A stretch of DNA of 64,000 nucleotides. Origin: CAVVKW01 sp963761705. Its GTDB lineage: Bacteria; Verrucomicrobiota; Verrucomicrobiia; Chthoniobacterales; JAATET01. Made by a program: the position numbers and the translations under genes. The notes beneath the pieces are model-generated. The model worked only from the letters and a program-made list of their open reading frames with translations, ran no database searches and was not told the origin of the DNA. The stretch is taken from assembly GCA_963761705.1 (NCBI GenBank), contig CAVXHK010000003.1, forward strand, positions 496,001 through 560,000, in the 5' to 3' direction. Below, piece by piece: positions 59,164-64,000 of the stretch; the first letter of the stretch is position 1; each line of letters begins with the position of its first letter.

Positions 59164-60135
59164 TTAGGGGAGGGTGATGACGAGGTTTCCGCGTTTGCGT
59201 TTCTGCTCCACACGGGCGTGGGCGAGGGCGATGTCGGTGAGCGGGTGGACGGCTTCGATCTCCGGTCGGAATTCGCCGCGTTGCGTGAGGGTGACGATCT
59301 CCTTCAAGTCTTCGGGTCGCTCCTCGGCTGGGCCGACGACGATCTTGATGCCTTGGGGGCGTCCTTTGAACGAGCTGGCGAGCAGGTCGCCGAGTCCGGC
59401 GGCGATGAGGGCCAATCGACCGCCGGGGCGGACGAGCCGCAGGGATCGGGTGAGGTCGAGCGCTCCCACGCACTTGAGGACGACGTCGAAGTTTCGGCCG
59501 AGGGAAGCCACGTCCTCGCGAGAGTAGTCCACGACGCTGGCGGCTCCGAGCGTCCGGACGAAGTCGGTGTTGGTGGGGCCGCACACTCCGGTGACGGTCG
59601 CTCCGAGGCGGTGGGCGAGTTGAACAATGGCGGAGCCGACGCTGCCGGATGCGCCGATGACGAGGAGCTTCTCCCCGGGCTGGAGTCGGGTTTTTCGAAG
59701 AAAATGCATCGCCGTGGTCCCGCCGAAGGGGAGCGCGGCCGCGGTGGTGAAATCGATTTCGGGTGGCAGCGGGACGACGTTGCCGGCCTCGGCGATCTTT
59801 TTAAAACCGGCGTGGCAGCCGAGTCGCTGACCGTCGAACGCGAGGACGCGGTCGCCGGGTTTGAAGCGGGTCACGGCGTCGCCGACCGCGGCGACTTCGC
59901 CTGCGGCTTCAGAACCGAGGATGGGTTGGCGCGGGCGTTTGAAACCGAAGACGAGGCGGGCGATCGGTCCGAAGCCGGACGGCAGATCGAGGCTGCGGAT
60001 GCGCCAGTCGGCGGAGGTGACGGTGGTCGCTTGGATGCGGATGAGGATCTCGTTGCTTTTCGGAACGGGCGTGGGGGCGTCTTTCAACTCGAGGACGTCG
60101 GGGGAGCCGTAGCGTGTGCAGATGGCGGCTTTCAC
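59164..60135 (-). CDS. MDR-family NAD(P)-dependent oxidoreductase (quinone reductase type)
   Basis: A 323-residue member of the medium-chain dehydrogenase/reductase superfamily. The GroES-like part contains TRYGSPDVLELKDAPTPVPK and LGSEAAGEVAAVGDAVTRFK; the Rossmann part has the nucleotide loop LLVIGASGSVGSAIVQLAHR. The zinc-binding residues of alcohol dehydrogenases are not evident, which fits the zeta-crystallin/quinone reductase branch. The substrate is unknown. It is flanked by extragenic hairpin repeats on both sides (59121-59156, 60171-60201). Confidence 0.88.
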   Translation of the reverse strand: MKAAICTRYGSPDVLELKDAPTPVPKSNEILIRIQATTVTSADWRIRSLDLPSGFGPIARLVFGFKRPRQPILGSEAAGEVAAVGDAVTRFKPGDRVLAFDGQRLGCHAGFKKIAEAGNVVPLPPEIDFTTAAALPFGGTTAMHFLRKTRLQPGEKLLVIGASGSVGSAIVQLAHRLGATVTGVCGPTNTDFVRTLGAASVVDYSREDVASLGRNFDVVLKCVGALDLTRSLRLVRPGGRLALIAAGLGDLLASSFKGRPQGIKIVVGPAEERPEDLKEIVTLTQRGEFRPEIEAVHPLTDIALAHARVEQKRKRGNLVITLP

Positions 60136-60170
60136 GTTTCGGGGGGAAGTGCCCGCTGTGCGGGTTGCGT

Positions 60171-60201
60171 TGGGTCGGCGATGGCAACTCGCCGCTCCTC
60201 G
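60171..60201. repeat. Extragenic hairpin repeat, copy 3
   Basis: TGGGTCGGCGATGGCAACTC followed by GCCGCTCCTCG; a five-base gap is needed to align it with 59121-59156. GGCGA and TCGCC form a short stem. It lies in the gap between the Roadblock-like gene and the MDR oxidoreductase gene. Confidence 0.5.
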
Positions 60202-60210
60202 ACTTGCGTC

Positions 60211-61200
60211 TTAGCTGCTCAGAGCTTCGAGGGTGGCGCTGAGTTTTTCGCGGAGGCCGGGGAGGAACGTGCGCTCTTGGTGGACGATGAGGAGGCTGGC
60301 GTTGCCATTGCTCATGATGCTGAGTGGGCCTTGCTCGAAATACAGTGTGAGCGCGGGGGTGCGGATCGCGCCGAGGGAGGTGACGTCGCTCGGGGCGTCG
60401 GCGAGAAGGGCGAGGAGACGGTCGCGAATGGCGCGGACGTCGAAGCTCTCCGGGATGTCGGCTGAGAGGCGGAGGTCGTCGCCGACGGTGAGGATGACTC
60501 CCTGAACCCCGGTGAGCGACCCCGCGAGGTCGGCGACCCGCTGGAGGGTGAGGTCTTCGTCGGTGTGGAAAATGGCGCGGAGGGTTGAGGAAGCTCGAAG
60601 CGTGTCGCTGGGAGCAGGGACGGCTGCCTCGCGTTCCGCGACTGGAGGTGGTGCGGGCGCTTGGACCGCCTCGTCGGGGGGTGCGGGAATCGGCGTGGTC
60701 TCGGCAGCGGCGAGTTTGGGGGCGGGACGCAGGAGCGCCTGGCGACTTTCTTCGATTTCTTCAATCGAGGGACCGAGGACGGGTTTGAGGATTTTTTTCC
60801 AACCGCGTTTTGGGCGGGTGGCTTCCGGTGCTGCGGCTGGGTCCGGCTCGGACGCGGGGGTCGGTATTTGTTCGGAAGGAAGGGGCGCGAGAAGCTCGCG
60901 ACCGGAGGTGGGTCGGTAGGCAAGGGCGACCGGTGCGGTGGGGATGGCGATCCAGTCCGGGAGGTCGGCGTCGATGGCGATGGAGTCGGGAAGCCACTCG
61001 CGGAGGCGGGTGGAACGGACGCGGGGGGTGCTTGTGCCGAGGATGTCGGCGCAGGCGACGGTCAGGGGCGCGCTGGGGTCGCGGCGGGTGCGGACGTCGG
61101 CGGAGACGTTCGTGAGAAGGACGTGGGCGGACAGGGTGAGCGTGCGGGGGGCGACCGTGAAGTGGCGGTAGCGGGGGGCGGTGGTTACGGTTTCGCTCAT
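60211..61200 (-). CDS. Protein with C-terminal Roadblock/LC7-like domain
   Basis: A 329-residue cytoplasmic protein not assigned to a named family. Residues 1-95 may form a small folded domain (RTLTLSAHVLLTNVSADVRT), followed by a Pro/Ala-rich linker of about 110 residues. The C-terminal 115 residues look like a Roadblock/LC7 fold: VADLAGSLTGVQGVILTVGD, the RDRLLALLADAP helix, GPLSIMSNGNASLLIVHQER and a last helix REKLSATLEAL. Such domains often regulate small GTPases, but no GTPase gene is adjacent. ATG at 61200 is used. It is divergent from hisI with a 61-base gap. Confidence 0.72.
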   Translation of the reverse strand: MSETVTTAPRYRHFTVAPRTLTLSAHVLLTNVSADVRTRRDPSAPLTVACADILGTSTPRVRSTRLREWLPDSIAIDADLPDWIAIPTAPVALAYRPTSGRELLAPLPSEQIPTPASEPDPAAAPEATRPKRGWKKILKPVLGPSIEEIEESRQALLRPAPKLAAAETTPIPAPPDEAVQAPAPPPVAEREAAVPAPSDTLRASSTLRAIFHTDEDLTLQRVADLAGSLTGVQGVILTVGDDLRLSADIPESFDVRAIRDRLLALLADAPSDVTSLGAIRTPALTLYFEQGPLSIMSNGNASLLIVHQERTFLPGLREKLSATLEALSS

Positions 61201-61261
61201 ACGGGTTGGAGTCTTCAGTTTTCGGTTTTCAGAGGGAAGAGTTTTGTGGGATGGGTGCGGG

Positions 61262-61651
61262 ATGGAACTGGATCTCAAATTTGGGCCGGATGGGTTGATC
61301 CCGGCAATCGCGCAGGCGGCGTCGGGTCAGGATAAGGGGCGGATTCTCATGTTCGCGTGGATGAACCGGGAATCTCTGGAGAAAACGCTCGAGACGGGGA
61401 CGATGCATTACTGGAGCCGGTCGCGGGGGAAACTGTGGCTGAAGGGGGAAACGAGCGGTCACACGCAGCGGGTGGTGCGGTGGTTCAAGGACTGCGACGC
61501 GGACGTGCTTCTCTTTGAAATCGAGCAGGCGGGCGGGGCGTGTCACGTGGGATTTCGGAGCTGCTTCTTTCAAGAAATGGACCGTGAAGGGCGGGAACTG
61601 CCGGTGCGGGAGGAGAAGGTGTTCGACGAGGGGGCGGTGTATCGGGCGTAA
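61262..61651 (+). CDS. hisI: Phosphoribosyl-AMP cyclohydrolase
   Basis: A 129-residue monofunctional HisI that opens the purine ring of PR-AMP in histidine synthesis. Motifs are ILMFAWMNRESLEKTLETG, YWSRSRGKLWLKGETSGHTQ (split over the substrate loop), the metal-binding KDCDADVLLF and GGACHVGFRSCFFQE with the zinc cysteines. HisE is not fused, so the pyrophosphohydrolase is a separate gene. ATG at 61262 is chosen; the upstream frame to 61181 overlaps the divergent gene and is not homologous. hisF is 24 kb away, so the his genes are scattered. Confidence 0.94.
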   Translation: MELDLKFGPDGLIPAIAQAASGQDKGRILMFAWMNRESLEKTLETGTMHYWSRSRGKLWLKGETSGHTQRVVRWFKDCDADVLLFEIEQAGGACHVGFRSCFFQEMDREGRELPVREEKVFDEGAVYRA

Positions 61652-61727
61652 GGGGATAAGAGCGGCTTCGCCGGATTAGACTCGCCGGCGGGACGCCGAC
61701 TAGGGCACCCGGGACGGGTTTGCTCCC

Positions 61728-62267
61728 CTACTTTGGCTCTGCGAGCCGGGTGATTTCTCGGACGATGTCTTCAACGGGCCAGAGGCGGCCGAGACCTTCG
61801 TAGCCGCAGGCCAGCAGGCCGGACTCGGGGCCGATGAAAGTGGCTCCGCGGGAGGTGAGAGTTTCGACGTTTTGCTGGGTGGCTGGATGATCCCACATCT
61901 TACCGTTCATAGCGGGGGCGATGACGAGGGGGGCTCTCGTGGCTAGCGCGATGGAGGTCAGGGCGTCGTCGGCGATGCCGTGGGCGAGCTTGGCGAGGAT
62001 GTTGGCCGTGGCGGGGGCGACGAGGAGGAGGTCAGCTCGGTCGGCGAGATCGATGTGGCCAGGGTGCCAGCTTTGTTTTTCGTCGAAGACGCCGGTGGTG
62101 ACGGGGTTGCGGGTGAGGACCTGGAGCGCGAGGGAGGTGACGAACTCGGCGGCGGCGGCGGTGAGGATGGCGTGGACTTCGTAGCCGGCCTTTCGCAGGC
62201 GGCTGGCGAGGTCGGGCGATTTGGTGGCGGCGATGGAGCCGGTGATTCCCAAGAGGATGGTCTTCAT
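61728..62267 (-). CDS. coaC: Phosphopantothenoylcysteine decarboxylase (stand-alone CoaC)
   Basis: A 179-residue flavoprotein that decarboxylates phosphopantothenoylcysteine in coenzyme A synthesis. Visible are LLGITGSIAATKSPDLASRL, the catalytic histidine in SWHPGHIDLADRADLLLVAP, the LVIAPAMNGKMWDHPAT motif and the substrate clamp GLLACGYEGLGRLW. The usual fused CoaB synthetase half is absent, since the gene ends right after the flavoprotein domain. ATG at 62267 overlaps the gmk stop (ATGA). In many genomes rpoZ lies between gmk and coaBC; here it does not. Confidence 0.9.
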   Translation of the reverse strand: MKTILLGITGSIAATKSPDLASRLRKAGYEVHAILTAAAAEFVTSLALQVLTRNPVTTGVFDEKQSWHPGHIDLADRADLLLVAPATANILAKLAHGIADDALTSIALATRAPLVIAPAMNGKMWDHPATQQNVETLTSRGATFIGPESGLLACGYEGLGRLWPVEDIVREITRLAEPK

Positions 62268-62908
62268 GGCGCGAGCGCGGCGGGCGGGGCGATGGCGGTC
62301 TCGGCGAAGCGGCGGCTGAGGTATCGCTCGGCCCGCATGACGGCGCGGAATTTTTGAATGTCTTCTTCCATCGATTCGCTGACGAGCGTGTAGCGGTAGC
62401 TGCGCCAATGCTGCATCTCGGAAGCGGCGTTGGCGATGCGGACTTCGATCTGGTCGGGGGTCTCGGTGCCGCGTTTGGTCAGGCGGCGGCGGAGTTCTTC
62501 GAGGCTCGGGGGCATGATGAAGATGTCGGCAAGGGCGTCTTGGATGACGGGGTCGGCGCAGGCGCGAATGCTGGCGGCTCCGGCGGTGTCGATGTCGATG
62601 AGGATGTCGACGCCGGCGTTGAGCTGGGTGAGGACGGTCGACTTGAGGGTGCCGTAGCGGCGACCGTGGACTTCGGCGTGCTCGAGGAATTCGCCGTCGG
62701 CGGCGCGGGTGGTGAATTCTTCCTCGGAAATGAAGATGTAGTCTTCGCCGTCGATCTCGCCGGGGCGGGGCGGGCGGGTGGTGCAGGAGACGGCGTAGAC
62801 GAAGTCGGGCTTCTGGCGAAGGGAGGTGGTGAGGGTGGTTTTCCCCGCGCCGGAAGGGGCGGAGAGGACGAAGAGGATGCCGGTGCGGGTGAGGGTGTTA
62901 TTCAACAT
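62264..62908 (-). CDS. gmk: Guanylate kinase
   Basis: A 214-residue kinase that phosphorylates GMP to GDP. The P-loop reads LSAPSGAGKTTLTTSL, the GMP-binding part SCTTRPPRPGEIDGEDYIFI, then FLEHAEVHGRRYGTLKSTV and DIDTAGAASIRA, with the lid RRLTKRGTETPDQIEVRI. ATG at 62908 is taken because the domain begins a few residues later; it overlaps yicC by 11 bases. The gene order yicC-gmk-coaC on one strand is typical and suggests a single transcript. Confidence 0.95.
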   Translation of the reverse strand: MLNNTLTRTGILFVLSAPSGAGKTTLTTSLRQKPDFVYAVSCTTRPPRPGEIDGEDYIFISEEEFTTRAADGEFLEHAEVHGRRYGTLKSTVLTQLNAGVDILIDIDTAGAASIRACADPVIQDALADIFIMPPSLEELRRRLTKRGTETPDQIEVRIANAASEMQHWRSYRYTLVSESMEEDIQKFRAVMRAERYLSRRFAETAIAPPAALAP

Positions 62909-63773
62909 TGAGGATCTGCTCGCGCATCTTATCGAGTTCGACCTTGGCGTCGACGACCAAGCGGGAGAGGGCGCTGTCACCGGCTTTCGCACCGAGGGTA
63001 TTGAATTCACGTCCGATCTCCTGGGTGAGGAACTCCAGCGCGCGGCCGGAGGGTTCGGTGCCGGTGAGCTTCTCGCGGAACTGTTCGAAGTGGCTGGCGA
63101 GGCGGGTGAGTTCTTCGGAGACGTCGCTGCGCTCGGCGAAGAGGGCGATCTCGGCGGCGAGTCGGTGCTCGTCCACCGGGATGGCGAGAGCGGCTTCGTC
63201 GAGGCGCTTGGTGAGGAGTTCGCGGTAGGTGGTGACGACGCGGGGGGCGTGGGTCGTCATCTCGGCGAGGAGGTCGGTGAGGGCACCGAGGCGGGTGGTG
63301 AGATCCGTGGCGAGCGCGGTGCCCTCGGTCGTTCGCATGGTGACGAGGGCACTAAGGGCGGCTTCGAGGGCCTCGCTGAGAGCCGGCCAGACGTCGGTGT
63401 TGGTGGCGGCCTCGGGGGCGCTGAGAATGCCGGGAACGGTGAGCAGGGCGTTGATGTCGGGGTCGCCGGGTAGGTGTAATTCGGTCTGGAGGGAGCGGAG
63501 TTGGGCGACGAGGTCACGGGCGAGGGTGACGTCGATGGTGGTCGCCGGAGTTGAGGATGCGGTGGCCGAGGCGGGGAAGCTGACGACGACGGCGATGCGA
63601 CCGCGGGCGACGTGACGTTGGACGACGTCGCGGATCTTGACCTCGATCGCGGAGAGGTCGCGGGGCATTTGGCAGGCGACTTCGAGGCCTTTGCGATTGA
63701 CGCTGCTGCACTCGACGACGCAACGCGGGGTGGCGGTGGATTCGCCGCGGCCGTATCCGGTCATGCTGATCAT
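62898..63773 (-). CDS. yicC: YicC/YloC family endoribonuclease
   Basis: A 291-residue protein of the YicC family, shown in several bacteria to be an endoribonuclease and linked to stationary phase survival. It starts ISMTGYGRGESTATPRCVVE, has the RGRIAVVVSFPASA strand, the middle segment PVDEHRLAAEIALFAERSDV and the conserved end TQEIGREFNTLGAKAGDSAL. It is the first gene of the yicC-gmk-coaC group. Upstream lies a 104-base gap to the phoU 3' end. Confidence 0.92.
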   Translation of the reverse strand: MISMTGYGRGESTATPRCVVECSSVNRKGLEVACQMPRDLSAIEVKIRDVVQRHVARGRIAVVVSFPASATASSTPATTIDVTLARDLVAQLRSLQTELHLPGDPDINALLTVPGILSAPEAATNTDVWPALSEALEAALSALVTMRTTEGTALATDLTTRLGALTDLLAEMTTHAPRVVTTYRELLTKRLDEAALAIPVDEHRLAAEIALFAERSDVSEELTRLASHFEQFREKLTGTEPSGRALEFLTQEIGREFNTLGAKAGDSALSRLVVDAKVELDKMREQILNVE

Positions 63774-63877
63774 GGGGCGGAGGGTAGGCGGGCTCTCGGG
63801 GGAATGGAAGTTTCCGGGGGCGGTTTGCCGCTTCGCGGGTTGGGTTGGTGCGTTGGCTGGGAGCCGATGCCGCTTAG

Positions 63878-64000
63878 CTAGAGGAGGGGGCCGGTCTGGC
63901 TGTGGCGTACTTCTTCGGCGGAGACGGCAAAGACGATGTCTTCTCCCAAGTTCGTGCTGTGATCGCCGATGCGCTCGAGGGAACGGGCGATGAAGATGTA
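63878..64000 (-). CDS. phoU: Phosphate transport regulator PhoU, C-terminal part
   Basis: The last 40 codons of a gene that continues beyond the window. The sequence YIFIARSLERIGDHSTNLGE followed by DIVFAVSAEEVRH is the conserved metal-binding end of the PhoU family, which controls the PstSCAB phosphate importer and the PhoR kinase. The short tail SQTGPLL ends at a TAG at 63880-63878. The upstream part and any pst genes cannot be seen. Confidence 0.88.
   Translation of the reverse strand, partial: YIFIARSLERIGDHSTNLGEDIVFAVSAEEVRHSQTGPLL

Noticed and set aside
1..64000. CRISPR array, prophage, insertion sequence or toxin-antitoxin system
   Set aside because: No regularly spaced repeats, no transposase, integrase, phage structural or toxin-like genes were found on reading both strands.

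Overview
This is a GC-rich, gene-dense stretch of ordinary bacterial chromosome on which almost every gene belongs to a recognisable family. Lipid A genes with a fused lpxC/fabZ, osmoregulated periplasmic glucan genes, periplasmic proteases, lipoproteins and an RND pump show a Gram-negative cell. The LpxC-FabZ fusion, a PEP-CTERM sorting tail on a glycosidase, the proton-pumping pyrophosphatase and the style of the extragenic repeats fit Verrucomicrobiota best. That placement is an inference and no rRNA is present to confirm it.

Layout: 1-9.4 kb holds trpE-trpG, a small FmdB-like protein, an MFS exporter, and a translation/replication block prs-rplY-pth-rpsF-ssb that ends in a good terminator, followed by a convergent SBF-type transporter and a decayed GxxExxY gene. 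9.5-19.3 kb holds gltB, a DUF2071 protein and opgG-orf-opgH. 19.3-26.4 kb has tRNA-Ser(GGA) with a degraded second copy, then a respiratory block (ctaD, ctaA, ctaB, a 40-residue membrane protein, coxC, sco) that lacks coxB. 26.6-31 kb carries two convergent TIM-barrel glycosidases and hppA. 31-38 kb holds a zinc-ribbon rhomboid, lpxA, lpxC/fabZ, a cyclic-nucleotide-binding protein, an ABC ATPase, a pseudouridine synthase, an amidase and hisF. 38-50 kb holds a Fur regulator, a large TPR protein, a class V aminotransferase, cutA-mnmA, an active/inactive HtrA pair, an M23 peptidase, a DUF6941 protein, uppP and glnB. 50-64 kb holds a DUF2062 protein, a GlcD-type oxidase with a CobW GTPase, an RND pump whose adaptor gene carries three frameshifts, an aldo/keto reductase, rlpA, a quinone-reductase-like MDR, a Roadblock-like protein, hisI, coaC-gmk-yicC and the 3' end of phoU.

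Several groups work together: trpE/trpG, hisF/hisI, gltB/glnB (amino acid and nitrogen metabolism); ctaD/ctaA/ctaB/coxC/sco (haem-copper oxidase and its haem A and copper assembly); lpxC-fabZ/lpxA, uppP, the amidase, M23 peptidase and rlpA (cell envelope). Tight ATGA/GTGA overlaps are common, which suggests translational coupling, while most upstream regions have no Shine-Dalgarno sequence.

I saw no prophage, CRISPR array, insertion sequence or defence island. The most unusual points are the HtrA protease/pseudoprotease operon, a DUF6941 gene that seems to start at ATT or CTG behind a leader repeat shared with another gene, REP-like hairpins found only between convergent genes, the tRNA-Ser remnant, the PEP-CTERM glycosidase with no stop after its tail, and the loss of zinc cysteines in an FmdB-like protein.
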